Source: Gemmatimonadota bacterium (GTDB lineage: Bacteria; Gemmatimonadota; Gemmatimonadetes; Gemmatimonadales; Gemmatimonadaceae). From it: a stretch of DNA of 64,000 nt. This document shows, one piece after another, positions 1 through 9,545 of this stretch. The stretch spans positions 1 through 64,000 of the forward strand of contig VGVM01000001.1 of NCBI GenBank assembly GCA_016874035.1. Direction: 5' to 3'. Each line of letters begins with the position of its first letter. Within the stretch, counting starts at the first letter, position 1. The notes beneath the pieces are model-generated. The model saw only the letters and a list, made by a program, of their open reading frames with translations. It ran no database searches and was not told the origin of the DNA. A program made the translations under genes and the position numbers.

Positions 1-433
1 CAGCCGGTGCTGGAGCGGCCGGCGCATCCTGCGCTGTCGGCACGGCCGCAGCTACCGGAGGTTCCGGACTCGCCGACGCCGATGGAGCCGCCGAGTCGAG
101 CACGGCGCGCACGCGCTCCTGGGCCAGCGTGACTCGCGCGTTCAGGTACGAGCGGTACGCGTCGAGGTCCGGATTCGGCGATTCGAGGACCGCGCGCAGG
201 TCGTCCTGCATCAGGTCGTCCACGAACAGCAGTTCGCGTTCGCCCGCCAGCAGCTGGGTCACGGCGTACGCGTAATCCTCGTTGGTCTCCGTGCCTACCT
301 CGGCGCGCACCGCCTTGTAGGGGATGAACGCGAGCAACTCGGACACCTCGAGCGCGCCACCGAGGTACTCCGGTTTCCGGTCCCGGATGGTGCGCACGAG
401 GCGAGCGAAAAGGAGGTCGAGCGAGTCAGCCAC
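1..433 (-). CDS. Conserved hypothetical protein, partial (C-terminus beyond window edge)
   Basis: GTG start at 433; reverse strand reads VADSLDLLFARLVRTIRDRKPEYLGGALEVSELLAFIPYKAVRAEVGTETNEDYAYAVTQLLAGERELLFVDDLMQ... without stop to the window edge. Confidence 0.65.
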   Translation of the reverse strand, partial: MADSLDLLFARLVRTIRDRKPEYLGGALEVSELLAFIPYKAVRAEVGTETNEDYAYAVTQLLAGERELLFVDDLMQDDLRAVLESPNPDLDAYRSYLNARVTLAQERVRAVLDSAAPSASASPEPPVAAAVPTAQDAPAAPAPA

Positions 434-483
434 GCGTGGGCGTCCGCAGTGTGGGTCCGTTCAAAACGTAATACGGCCGCAGG

Positions 484-1110
484 TCAGGTTCGTGCCGCCG
501 GGACCGCGGGCAACGACGCGTGCGCCCGGAAGGCGGCGCGTGACGGTGGCGCGAAGGGCGGCCCGTGTCGGGCGCCCGCGGTCGCGGCCCACGCGTCGAA
601 TGCCGACTCGATGAAGCCGTCCGACGCGTCTTGCTCGCTGGCCGCGCGCGTCGCGAGATGATTGGCGTACTCATTCTGCGCATGGCCCGCATGCCCGCGC
701 ACCCACTGCCACTGGACGGCGTGCGGACGGGCCGCGGTGATAGCGCGGTGCCACAACGCCAAGTTCTCGATCACCCCGCCTTTCCGGGTCCAGCCGCGGC
801 GCGCCCAGCCGTGAACCCATTGGGTCATCCCGTCCACGATGTAGCGCGAATCGGTCGTGAAGACGACGTCGAAACTTGCTCCTTTCGCGCCCAGGGCGGT
901 CAGCGAGGCGATGACCGACTGGAGAGCCATCCGGTTGTTCGTCGTCGCCGGTTCGCTCAGCCAGAGGTCGCGCCGCACGAGCGCGCCGTCGGGACGCACG
1001 TACTCGAGCAACGCGCCGGCGCCGCCGGGATTCGCGCCTTCCTGGCCGTTGCCGAGGCAGGATTCGTCCGCGTAGATCGCGACCACCTCCCGTCCGCGTG
1101 CGGTCATCAC
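484..1110 (-). CDS. rnhA: Ribonuclease H
   Basis: IYADESCLGN..GGAGALL, TTDSRYIVDGMTQWVHGWARRGW, WVRGHAGHAQNEYANHLA match RNase HI motifs. Confidence 0.9.
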   Translation of the reverse strand: MMTARGREVVAIYADESCLGNGQEGANPGGAGALLEYVRPDGALVRRDLWLSEPATTNNRMALQSVIASLTALGAKGASFDVVFTTDSRYIVDGMTQWVHGWARRGWTRKGGVIENLALWHRAITAARPHAVQWQWVRGHAGHAQNEYANHLATRAASEQDASDGFIESAFDAWAATAGARHGPPFAPPSRAAFRAHASLPAVPAART

Positions 1111-1325
1111 CGGACGACCTCGATCGAGTCCGCGTCGTCTATCCAGATCGTGATGTGCTCGCCGGTGGTGGGGTGCCGCGCCTCGATCGCCTCGCGGCGC
1201 TGCAACAGCGTCAGTCGCTCAGGCACGACCACCAGGTCCTGGTGCCGGCGGTGCACCACGATGCGGCGGCCGTCGCGGATGGCGGATTCGAGGGCGTCGT
1301 ACTGGGCCACGGTGAGCTGCGCCAT
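1107..1325 (-). CDS. Small hypothetical protein
   Basis: 72-aa ORF overlapping the rnhA start by 4 bp; no recognised domain. Confidence 0.55.
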   Translation of the reverse strand: MAQLTVAQYDALESAIRDGRRIVVHRRHQDLVVVPERLTLLQRREAIEARHPTTGEHITIWIDDADSIEVVR

Positions 1326-1346
1326 GATTGCGTACTGGGTTGCCGC

Positions 1347-2513
1347 TCAGCGCGCCGGCAGCCAGGCGCGAATCACCTGGGCGAGCACATCGGTTGCGCA
1401 CGCGATCTCCGCGATCGGCACGAACTCCTCGGCGGCGTGCGCGACTGCGATATCGCCCGGGCCAAAACACACGGCGGGCGTGCCGGCGGCGGTGAACAGC
1501 GCCGCGTCGGTCCAGCAGGACAGTCCCTCGATCGCGCCCGCCTGTCCTGCCTCGGAGAGCGCCGCGTGCAGCGCGCCGACGACCGGATGCGACACCGCGA
1601 CATCGTTCGGGTCCTGCGAGAACCCGAGGGTGACCTGCGCGCGGAGCTCGGGGCGGCGCGCGTGAACGCGCGCAACGGCCGCCTCGAGCTCGGTGGCGAA
1701 CACCGGCGCCCGTTCGCCGGGAATCGTACGTCGTTCGTAGCGGACGACGCATCGGTCCGGATACGTGGACAGCCCACTGCCGCCGGTGATCAACGACGCG
1801 TGGACCGATGCGCGCCCGAGCAGCGGGTGCGTCCGCGTCACCAGCACCTCGCGCTCGAAGGCGTCAACCTCGGCGATCACATGGCCGGCGAGCGAGATCG
1901 CGTCCACGCCGACGTCGTAGCGACTGCCGTGAGCTGCAACACCCTGGACGTCGAGGTCTGCCCAGACAAACCCCTTGTGGGCGGGCGAAATCGCGAGGCG
2001 CGTGGGTTCGGTGACGATGGCGGCGTCGGCGCGCAGCCCGGATTCCACCAGGGCGCGCGTGCCGATGCTCTGGTACTCCTCGTCCGCGACGGCGGCGATG
2101 ATCACTTCGCCACCAATACCGGACTGCGCGGCCCGCCACGCGGCCGCGCACATGGCCGCGATGCCCGCCTTCATGTCGGCCGATCCGCGGCCGTACAGGC
2201 GACCGTCCCGCACCTCCGGATCCCACGGCGCGTGCGTCATGCCGTCAACGCCGACGGTATCGAGATGCCCGTTGAGCAGGAGCGACTTCCGTCCGCCCCC
2301 TCCAGTTCCCATGCGCGCGACGACGTTCGGCCGGCCCGGCGCGGCGTCCGTCACTTCGACGCGAAACCCCCAATCACGCAGCACGTGCGCGAGCGCACGT
2401 GCACACGCTTCCTCCCCGGGACCGCCGGGCACGAGTGAAGGGTTCCTTGAATCGATGGCGACGAGGGCACCGGTGAGTGCCACTGCGTCGCCCGGCGCCA
2501 CGGCGAGTGTCAT
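1347..2513 (-). CDS. M20 family metallopeptidase (acetylornithine deacetylase / succinyl-diaminopimelate desuccinylase family)
   Basis: LLNGHLDTVGVDGMTHAPWDPEVRDGRLYGRGSADMKAGIAAMCAA and AAVADEEYQSIGTRALVE are M20 motifs. Confidence 0.88.
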   Translation of the reverse strand: MTLAVAPGDAVALTGALVAIDSRNPSLVPGGPGEEACARALAHVLRDWGFRVEVTDAAPGRPNVVARMGTGGGGRKSLLLNGHLDTVGVDGMTHAPWDPEVRDGRLYGRGSADMKAGIAAMCAAAWRAAQSGIGGEVIIAAVADEEYQSIGTRALVESGLRADAAIVTEPTRLAISPAHKGFVWADLDVQGVAAHGSRYDVGVDAISLAGHVIAEVDAFEREVLVTRTHPLLGRASVHASLITGGSGLSTYPDRCVVRYERRTIPGERAPVFATELEAAVARVHARRPELRAQVTLGFSQDPNDVAVSHPVVGALHAALSEAGQAGAIEGLSCWTDAALFTAAGTPAVCFGPGDIAVAHAAEEFVPIAEIACATDVLAQVIRAWLPAR

Positions 2514-2533
2514 TCGCGGCGCCGCCGGTCGCG

Positions 2534-3016
2534 CTACTTCTTCGCCGCGGGCTTCTTGGCCGGCTTCTTCGCCGCGGGCTTCTTGGCCGGCTTCTTCGCC
2601 GGGGCCTTGGCCGGCTTACCCGCCTTGGCGGGCTTCTTCGCCGAAGCGCTCTTCCCGCTCGGCTTGGCGGCGGCCGCACTCTTGCCCCGCTTGCCGCGCG
2701 TGGCTTCCTCAGCAGACGCGATCAGCTTGTCCGCCTCCACCTGGGTCATCTGGCTGCGGCGCACCATGAACTGCACGAGGTCGCGCGCACTCTCGATCGA
2801 GAACGCGCCGAGTCCGGCGCCCGCGTTGATGACATCTTTCATCGCCGCGGACATCTTGCTGCCGGCTTCAAGGCTGATCTCGTGCGCTTTCGCGGCCATT
2901 TCCGCCACGGTGTCACGGACGTCGGGACCGCGGTGTCCGGGGTGACGGCGAACGGGGAGCGTGGTTCCGCTCCCAGGTGCAGCGGGGCGGACGGAGGGCG
3001 TCAGTTTATCGGGCAT
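2534..3016 (-). CDS. Phasin-like protein with Lys/Ala/Pro-rich (histone H1-like) C-terminal tail
   Basis: Amphipathic helical N-terminus (DTVAEMAAKAHEISLEAGSKMSAAMKDVINAG...) followed by AKKPAKAGKPAKAPAKKPAKKPAAKKPAKKPAAKK. Confidence 0.65.
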   Translation of the reverse strand: MPDKLTPSVRPAAPGSGTTLPVRRHPGHRGPDVRDTVAEMAAKAHEISLEAGSKMSAAMKDVINAGAGLGAFSIESARDLVQFMVRRSQMTQVEADKLIASAEEATRGKRGKSAAAAKPSGKSASAKKPAKAGKPAKAPAKKPAKKPAAKKPAKKPAAKK

Positions 3017-3281
3017 GGAGAAGTGCTCCAGATCGGTCGTTGGATCGCGAGGTAACGGTTCCCGCGGACGGCGGTGCTAGACTGCGGGGCGTCCAAGCTA
3101 GGGCGGAGTACCCTTATAGTTGCCTCGGACCACTTTTGGACCGCGCAATTATACGAAAAAGTCGTTGCACTGCAAGAGGTTAGGTCGATCATCTGATAGT
3201 GTTTGTAGCGCGCGATTGTAGTGTCCGGACGAGCCGAAAACCGATCAATTGTGCAATGCGAAGGCCTATTATAACGCCATT

Positions 3282-4394
3282 ATGAGTACAGTATCAACAC
3301 AGCAACCTCTCATTGGCGTGCGCGTGCTCGACTTGAGTCGAGTGCTCGCAGGACCGATAGCGGCTATGCAGTTGGGCGACTTGGGCGCTGACGTGATCAA
3401 AGTCGAGCGGCCCGGTACCGGCGACGAAACGCGCGGCTACGGCCCGCCGTTTGACGCGCGCGGCGAGGCGGCCTACTACCTCGCGTGCAACCGAAACAAG
3501 CTGGCAGTAGCCGCGGATCTGGACGTCGCAGCGGACCGTGAGTTGATCCGGGCGCTCGTCGCAAGCGCGGACATCGTCATTGACAACTTCAAGCCGGGAA
3601 CGCTTGAACAGCGCGGACTTGCCCCGACGGACTTCGTTGATGGGCACCCCAGGCTGGTCTGGTGCACGGTCACGGGATTCGGCGCCGAGTCGGCGCGCCC
3701 GGGGTACGACTTTGTCGTGCAGGCCGAGTCGGGGTGGATGGCGGTGACGGGCGAGCGTGACGGCGCACCGATGAAGACCGGCGTCGCGTTCGCCGACCAG
3801 ATCACGGGCCGCGAAGTCGTCGCGCAGGTGCTTGCGGCGTTGGCCGCGATACGCGGCGGCGTGACGGCGCCGCGGCGCCTGCATGTATCGTTGTACCATT
3901 CCGCCGTGCAGTCGCTGATCAATGTGGCGCAGAACCACCTGGTCTCGGGCGCCGAGGCGTCGCGCTGGGGAAACGCGCATGCAAACCTGGTTCCGTATGA
4001 GATGTTCAACGCGAGCGACGGCCCGATCGTGATCTGCGTTGGGAACGACGCACAGTTCGCCGCCCTCGCTGGCGTGCTCGGGTCGGCGCAGCTGCGCGAG
4101 GATCGTTTCCGCACGAACGCGGGTCGGCTCGCGCATCGCGAAGACGTGTCGCGCGAAGTCGCCGCGCGCGTGCGGTCGAACACCGCGGCGTTCTGGGTCA
4201 CGGCGCTCGAACGTGCCGGCGTGCCGGCCGGCGTGGTGCGCTCCGTTCGCGACGCAGTCGGTACGGTGGGCGCGTCCGCGCTGACGGGAATCGCGCCGCC
4301 GGCACCCGGTAGCGTGCGGCTGCCGCCGCCGCGGCTCGATGAACACGGCTCACTGATTCGCGCGCATGGTTGGGGGGCATTTGCTCACGTCTAG
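3282..4394 (+). CDS. CaiB/BaiF family CoA-transferase
   Basis: GVRVLDLSRVLAGPIAAMQLGDLGADVIKVERPGTGDETRGYGPPF and DIVIDNFKPGTLEQRGL are family hallmarks; start set at MSTVSTQQ. Confidence 0.93.
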   Translation: MSTVSTQQPLIGVRVLDLSRVLAGPIAAMQLGDLGADVIKVERPGTGDETRGYGPPFDARGEAAYYLACNRNKLAVAADLDVAADRELIRALVASADIVIDNFKPGTLEQRGLAPTDFVDGHPRLVWCTVTGFGAESARPGYDFVVQAESGWMAVTGERDGAPMKTGVAFADQITGREVVAQVLAALAAIRGGVTAPRRLHVSLYHSAVQSLINVAQNHLVSGAEASRWGNAHANLVPYEMFNASDGPIVICVGNDAQFAALAGVLGSAQLREDRFRTNAGRLAHREDVSREVAARVRSNTAAFWVTALERAGVPAGVVRSVRDAVGTVGASALTGIAPPAPGSVRLPPPRLDEHGSLIRAHGWGAFAHV

Positions 4395-5667
4395 CGCGCG
4401 GTGTTTGGCGCTGGTCGTGTTGCTCACGGCCTGCGGGGGCGACGCGACAGGTCCCACGGCGAACCTGTTCCGGAACGTCGTGGCGATCGGCGGGGACCTC
4501 ACGGCGGGCGTTCGCGACGACGGCCTGACCCTCGAGTCGCAGCGCGAATCGTGGGCCGCGGTGCTAGCCCAGGCGGCGGGTGCGTCGTTCGGCAACCCGC
4601 TGTATCGGAGTCCCGGCTGCGCCGCCCCGGTGGTCGCGCCGCTCGGGCTGGGCCGCCGCGCCAGTGGCGCGCTCGCCACCGCGGCGGATAGCGCCTGCAC
4701 TGGTGCGGCCGCCTCGTTCACGCTCCCGACGAATAACCTCGCGATCCCCGGCGCCACGGCCTGGGCGGTTCGGAACGCGACGCCTCGGAGCGTGACCCAA
4801 GCCAACTCCGCGTACAGCGCGCTCGACCGCGCGCGATACCCACACGTGCTGCCCGCGACGCAGTCACAGGTCACGGCCGCGTTGATCGCGCAGCCGACGC
4901 TGGTCGCGCTCGAACTCGGGTCCGCCGAGGTGCTGGCCGCGATTCGTGAAGGCCGCGTTTCACTCGCGACCGCCCTGCCGTCGGCACCGAGCGCCACGGC
5001 CGTTCCGGCGGCGCTCTTCGCGGCGGAACTCGCCATGATCGCCGATAGCCTGGACCGCACGGGCGCTCGCGTCATGGCCACGACGGTCCCGCACTTCACG
5101 AAGGCGCCGGCGTTCCGGACCGGGAATGCGCTGTGGGCCGTGCGTGCTTCGCTCGCCCCCTTCGGCATCACCGTCGCGGCGGACTGCAACGGCAGCGCGA
5201 ATCTCGTGAATGTCGCGGCATTGGTTGCTCCACTGGTCGCGCCGCCCCCGGTGCCCGCCGCGGGGTCGGCGGGGCCGTCGGCTTCCGTGAGCTGCAGCGA
5301 CCGCCCCGGTACGGCCGATCGCGTCCTGACGCCCGGCGATGTCACGCAACTCGATGCGATCGTGGATGCGATGAACGCCGAGTTGCGCCGTGTGACCACC
5401 GCGCGCCACTGGGTGCTCGTGGACCTCGATGCGCTGTACTCCACGCTGTCGAGTGGCGCGGGAGCGGTTGTGTCCAGCGCCTTGCTCACCTGCGCCCGTC
5501 CGTTCGGGCACTGGATATCGCTCGACGGGATCCTGCCGTCCGGACCGGGGCACGTCCGGATTGCCGCCGCCGCCGCGGCCGCGCTGAACCAGGCGGCCGG
5601 CACGGCCGTGCCGGTCGCGGACCCGGCGCTCGCGCTCACGGCCGCCGCCTGCGCCAGCACCCCGTAG
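4366..5667 (+). CDS. Secreted SGNH/GDSL hydrolase-like lipoprotein
   Basis: Lipobox LLTAC; NVVAIGGDLTAGVRD resembles the GDSL block; LSLDGILPSGPGHVRIAAAA-type C-terminal block. Confidence 0.6.
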   Translation: MVGGHLLTSSARCLALVVLLTACGGDATGPTANLFRNVVAIGGDLTAGVRDDGLTLESQRESWAAVLAQAAGASFGNPLYRSPGCAAPVVAPLGLGRRASGALATAADSACTGAAASFTLPTNNLAIPGATAWAVRNATPRSVTQANSAYSALDRARYPHVLPATQSQVTAALIAQPTLVALELGSAEVLAAIREGRVSLATALPSAPSATAVPAALFAAELAMIADSLDRTGARVMATTVPHFTKAPAFRTGNALWAVRASLAPFGITVAADCNGSANLVNVAALVAPLVAPPPVPAAGSAGPSASVSCSDRPGTADRVLTPGDVTQLDAIVDAMNAELRRVTTARHWVLVDLDALYSTLSSGAGAVVSSALLTCARPFGHWISLDGILPSGPGHVRIAAAAAAALNQAAGTAVPVADPALALTAAACASTP

Positions 5668-5789
5668 AGGCCAGGCGGCGAGGCCTCGCGTGACCTTTGC
5701 CGTGGGCCGGTCGTCAAGCGTTCGTGCAACAAGGTCTTCGCCGCGTGGCGGGCCTCGCCACGACGCGTGTGCGTAGTTACACTCGTGTC

Positions 5790-6356
5790 GTGCAGTCTGT
5801 CCCGTCGCACCCGCAAGCTCCCGAAGCCGACGCCGATCAGGCGATCATCAACCGCGTACTCGCGGGCGACCGCGATGCCTTTTCGGTCCTGATCAACCGG
5901 TACAGCGACCCGCTCTACCGTCACGCCGTGGGCATGACGGGGAGTCCGGACGACGCCGCGGACATCCTGCAGAACTCGTTCATCAAGGCATTCCACCACC
6001 TTGGCGAGGTCCGGGGACGGTTCGATGCCTGGGTGTTCCGGATCGTCGCCAACGGGTGCAAGGACTGGCTCAAGAACATCCGGCGGACCCACCTCAGTTA
6101 CGAAGAAGACGATCAACCGTCTGGATATGAGACGCCCGACGAGGAACTCGACCGGGGCGAGCTGCGGGGCCATCTGGATCGGGCCCTGGCGGCTCTTCCG
6201 GCGTCCCTGCGGGAGGCGTTCGTCATGAAGCACGTCGAGGGCCGGTCATACGAAGACATGGCCGTGATGCTCGACACGACGGTTGGTGCCCTGAAGATGC
6301 GAGTTCACCGCGCCCGTGAGGCGCTCCAGAAACTGTTGGAGGATCGAGCAGCATGA
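5790..6356 (+). CDS. ECF-type RNA polymerase sigma factor
   Basis: Region 2 DRDAFSVLINRYSDPLYRHAVGMTGSPDDAADILQNSFIKAF; region 4 LPASLREAFVMKHVEGRSYEDMAVMLDTTVGALKMRVHRAREAL; GTG start at 5790 chosen inside the longer ORF. Confidence 0.92.
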   Translation: MQSVPSHPQAPEADADQAIINRVLAGDRDAFSVLINRYSDPLYRHAVGMTGSPDDAADILQNSFIKAFHHLGEVRGRFDAWVFRIVANGCKDWLKNIRRTHLSYEEDDQPSGYETPDEELDRGELRGHLDRALAALPASLREAFVMKHVEGRSYEDMAVMLDTTVGALKMRVHRAREALQKLLEDRAA

Positions 6357-6655
6357 TGCACGACAATCTTGACCCGAATGTCGCCGGCCACATCGAGCCC
6401 GCTGCTGAGCGCACCGCTCGGCGCGACGACCTGGAGATCGCCGGGGACCGAGAAGTACCGGTCGCGGCCGCGACGATGCCGGAAGTGGTGCACGCGTGGC
6501 TGGACGGCGAGCCGGTCAACGAAACCGCGCTGCAAGCAGCGAGCGGCTACCGACTCTGGAATCAGGTGCAGGCCGAGACCGCCCGCCGCCGCCGGATGAG
6601 CACGCCGACGCCCGTCGCCGGCGCCATCATGGAGGCGATCCGCAAGGACGCTTGA
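6353..6655 (+). CDS. Small putative anti-sigma-like protein
   Basis: ATGA overlap with the ECF sigma stop; contains VVHAWLDGEPVNETAL, like the DGE motif of anti-sigma N-termini; no TM segment. Confidence 0.5.
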   Translation: MMHDNLDPNVAGHIEPAAERTARRDDLEIAGDREVPVAAATMPEVVHAWLDGEPVNETALQAASGYRLWNQVQAETARRRRMSTPTPVAGAIMEAIRKDA

Positions 6656-6778
6656 GCGGCGCTGACGCGACAGCCAGCGCGTGATAGGTTACTGCGGGCG
6701 ACGGAGCCAGATCTCCGTCGCCCGTCGTGTTTCCGGCTTCGAAGTCCGAGGCGCATCCTCACCCTGGCGGGGTATTCC

Positions 6779-7297
6779 ATGCTTGCACGTCCGCAGGCCG
6801 ACGAGTTCGCACCGTACTACGGCCGATACATCGCCCTCGTGCCCGATGGCGACGTGCGCGATCACCTGCGCCGTCAGCTGCACGAGACCATCGCCCTGTT
6901 CTCCGGGGTGAGCGATGATCGGGCGAACCGCGGCTATGGCCCCGGCAAGTGGACGCTCAAGGAGATGATCCTGCACATGAGCGACACGGAGCGGGTGTTC
7001 AGCTACCGGCTGCTGCGCGTCGCGCGAAATGATGCAACGCCGCTCCCGGGTTTCGAGCAGGATGACTGGGTGCCGCACTCCAATGCGAATCGTCGCAGCG
7101 TGTCGAGCCTGATGCTGGAGTTCGCGGCAATCCGGTCTGCGACGCTGCAGCTTGCCGATTCGCTCGATCCGGCGGCGTGGCTGCATCGGGGCACGGCCAG
7201 CGGATTCGGCGTGTCGGCTCGTGCGCTCATCTACATCACGGCGGGCCACGAGTTGCATCACCTGGGCGTCGCGCGCGAGCGGTACCTGGCCGCGTAG
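6779..7297 (+). CDS. DinB family protein
   Basis: GYGPGKWTLKEMILHMSDTERVFSYRLLRVARND and ITAGHELHHLGVARERY are DinB-like metal-ligand blocks. Confidence 0.88.
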   Translation: MLARPQADEFAPYYGRYIALVPDGDVRDHLRRQLHETIALFSGVSDDRANRGYGPGKWTLKEMILHMSDTERVFSYRLLRVARNDATPLPGFEQDDWVPHSNANRRSVSSLMLEFAAIRSATLQLADSLDPAAWLHRGTASGFGVSARALIYITAGHELHHLGVARERYLAA

Positions 7298-7301
7298 GGC
7301 C

Positions 7302-8111
7302 TTACGCCCGGCCCGCCGTGGCCGGTGTCGCGACGAGCCAGCGGCCGGGCAGGTTGGCCCCAGCCCACGGCCGCAGCTCCTCGGTGAGCCGTTGCGCGTC
7401 CTCAACGGAAACGCCGACGCGGGCGGCCCAGGCAACCGGGTCTCTCGGTCGCTGCTCGAGCACCTGGATCCGATGCGTTGCACCAAAGCGCGTGCGCAGG
7501 AGATCGGTGACCCCCGGCGCGGCGAAATCATGCAGCTCGACGCAAAGCGCGGATCGCCCGAGCCACGACACGGCAGATGGGTCGAGGAGTTCGCGCTCCA
7601 TGCCCTCGCAGTCGCAAACAACCAACGCGCGCGTCACGCCGGTTGACTCCAGCGCGGACAGCGTCGGGATATCCGCCGGGCCGTGGATCTGCACGCGGTC
7701 GTGGACGCCGTTGATGGTCGCGGATCGTGCGGTCTCCGCCCGCATCGCCGCGTCGGCCTCGAATGCGTGCACGCGGACCTCGCCTCCGGTTCGCAGCGCG
7801 AGCCCGGTGGAGTAGAAGCCCGCGTTGCTCTTGATATTCACCATCGCGGGCCACCCGGTCCGGAGTTCGCGCTCGAGCCACTCGTGGACTTCGCACTCGT
7901 ACGAACCGATCAGGATGGGTCCGTAACAATCGTCGGGCGCATTGCCCGCGAGCCGAAGGCCGGCGAACGGGCCGGCGGCGACGCGACCGCCCGTCTTCGT
8001 CCACAGGTTCGCCCGCGCGCGGCGATCGGGAGAAAACCGCGACACCCGGAGGGCTCGTCGCAGGCCCAGCGGAACCAGCGCGTGGTACACGCGCCGGAGC
8101 GCGGCGAGCAT
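7302..8111 (-). CDS. FkbM-like SAM-dependent methyltransferase
   Basis: VNIKSNAGFYSTGLALRTGGEVRVHAFEADAAMRAETARSATING...VVCDCEGMERELLDP. Confidence 0.65.
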   Translation of the reverse strand: MLAALRRVYHALVPLGLRRALRVSRFSPDRRARANLWTKTGGRVAAGPFAGLRLAGNAPDDCYGPILIGSYECEVHEWLERELRTGWPAMVNIKSNAGFYSTGLALRTGGEVRVHAFEADAAMRAETARSATINGVHDRVQIHGPADIPTLSALESTGVTRALVVCDCEGMERELLDPSAVSWLGRSALCVELHDFAAPGVTDLLRTRFGATHRIQVLEQRPRDPVAWAARVGVSVEDAQRLTEELRPWAGANLPGRWLVATPATAGRA

Positions 8112-8119
8112 TGGTCGCC

Positions 8120-9529
8120 TCAGGTATGAATGACGCGCCCTAGCGCGGCGAGGGCCGCTTCCTTCACGGCCTCACTGAGCGTCGGGTGCGCGTGGACGGT
8201 CTCGCCGATGTCCTCGACCGAGGCGCGGAATTCCATGGCCACCACGATGGCGGCGATCAACTCGCTCGCGTTCGGCCCGATCATGTGGCAGCCGAGGATC
8301 TCGTGCGTGTGCGCATCCGCCACGAACTTCACGAAACCGCCGGTCTCGCCCATCGTGCGGGCGCGGCCGTTGGCGGAGTACGGAAACTTCCCGCTGATGA
8401 CCGCGCGACCGGACGCTTTCGCTTCCTGCTCGCCGAGTCCGCAGGTGGCGATCTCGGGCCAGGTGTACACGACGCCGGGCATGTTGTGGTAGTGCATCGC
8501 GGCCCGGTGGCCGGCGATCACCTCCGCGGCGATGACCCCTTCTTCCTCGGCTTTGTGCGCGAGCAGCTTTCCGCCCACGACATCGCCGATCGCGTAGACA
8601 TCCGGGACGCTGGTGCGCATCTGGGCGTCCACCAGGATCTCGCCGCGTGGCCCGAGCACGAGCCCAAGTCGCGCGGCATCCACGCCATGGAGCGCCGGTT
8701 TCCGGCCGATGGCGACCAGCACCACGTCGCCATCCAGCGTGAGTTTCGCCTCACCCTGTTCAACCTGCACAAACACGCGATCGCCCTGCCGGCCGCCGCC
8801 GGTCACCTTGGTGTTCGTGTGGATGGCCAGTCCCTGCTTGCGCAGGATCCGGTCCGCTTCCTTGACGACGTCGTCGTCGTTGCCCGGGAGGATTCCCGGC
8901 ATGAACTCGATCACGGTGACCTTCGCGCCCAGCCGACGCCAGACGGAGCCAAGCTCGAGGCCGATCACGCCCCCGCCGATCACGATCAGGTGTCGCGGCA
9001 CGGCGCGGAGCGAGAGCGCGCCGACGTTCGAGACGACCCGCTCCTCGTCGAACGGGAGGAACGGAAGCTGCGTCGCCGTGGACCCCGTGGCGATAATCAC
9101 GTTTCGGGCGGCACAGCGGCTCACGCTGCCGTCGGCCGCGGTGACTTCGACAACGTTCCCGGTGAGCAGGCGCCCCGCACCTCGCGCCCACGTGACCTTG
9201 TTCTTCTTGAACAGGAACTCAACGCCCTTGGTGTTCGCGGCGACCACGTCGGACTTGCGCTGCATCATCCGCGCGAGGTCGAGCGAGACGGTGCCAAGCG
9301 CGATGCCGTGATCGGCCGCATGCGTGCGCGCGAACTCGAAGTGCTCGGACGACTGGAGCAGCGCCTTGCTCGGGATGCAACCAACGTTCACGCAGGTGCC
9401 GCCCAAGGTCTGGTCCATCTCAACGCAGACGGTTGACAGGCCGAGCTGCGCCGCGCGGATCGCGGCGACATAGCCGCCGGGGCCGCCGCCGATGACGACG
9501 ACGTCCGCCTGTTGGGGCGTCACGCTCAC
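8120..9529 (-). CDS. lpdA: Dihydrolipoyl dehydrogenase (E3)
   Basis: VVIGGGPGGYVAAIRAAQLGL, GGTCVNVGCIPSKALL redox-active disulfide, C-terminal GCHMIGPNASELI..HAHPTLSEAVKEA; GTG start set at SVTPQQADVV. Confidence 0.95.
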   Translation of the reverse strand: MSVTPQQADVVVIGGGPGGYVAAIRAAQLGLSTVCVEMDQTLGGTCVNVGCIPSKALLQSSEHFEFARTHAADHGIALGTVSLDLARMMQRKSDVVAANTKGVEFLFKKNKVTWARGAGRLLTGNVVEVTAADGSVSRCAARNVIIATGSTATQLPFLPFDEERVVSNVGALSLRAVPRHLIVIGGGVIGLELGSVWRRLGAKVTVIEFMPGILPGNDDDVVKEADRILRKQGLAIHTNTKVTGGGRQGDRVFVQVEQGEAKLTLDGDVVLVAIGRKPALHGVDAARLGLVLGPRGEILVDAQMRTSVPDVYAIGDVVGGKLLAHKAEEEGVIAAEVIAGHRAAMHYHNMPGVVYTWPEIATCGLGEQEAKASGRAVISGKFPYSANGRARTMGETGGFVKFVADAHTHEILGCHMIGPNASELIAAIVVAMEFRASVEDIGETVHAHPTLSEAVKEAALAALGRVIHT

Positions 9530-9545
9530 TGGACGGGAGGGGTAA

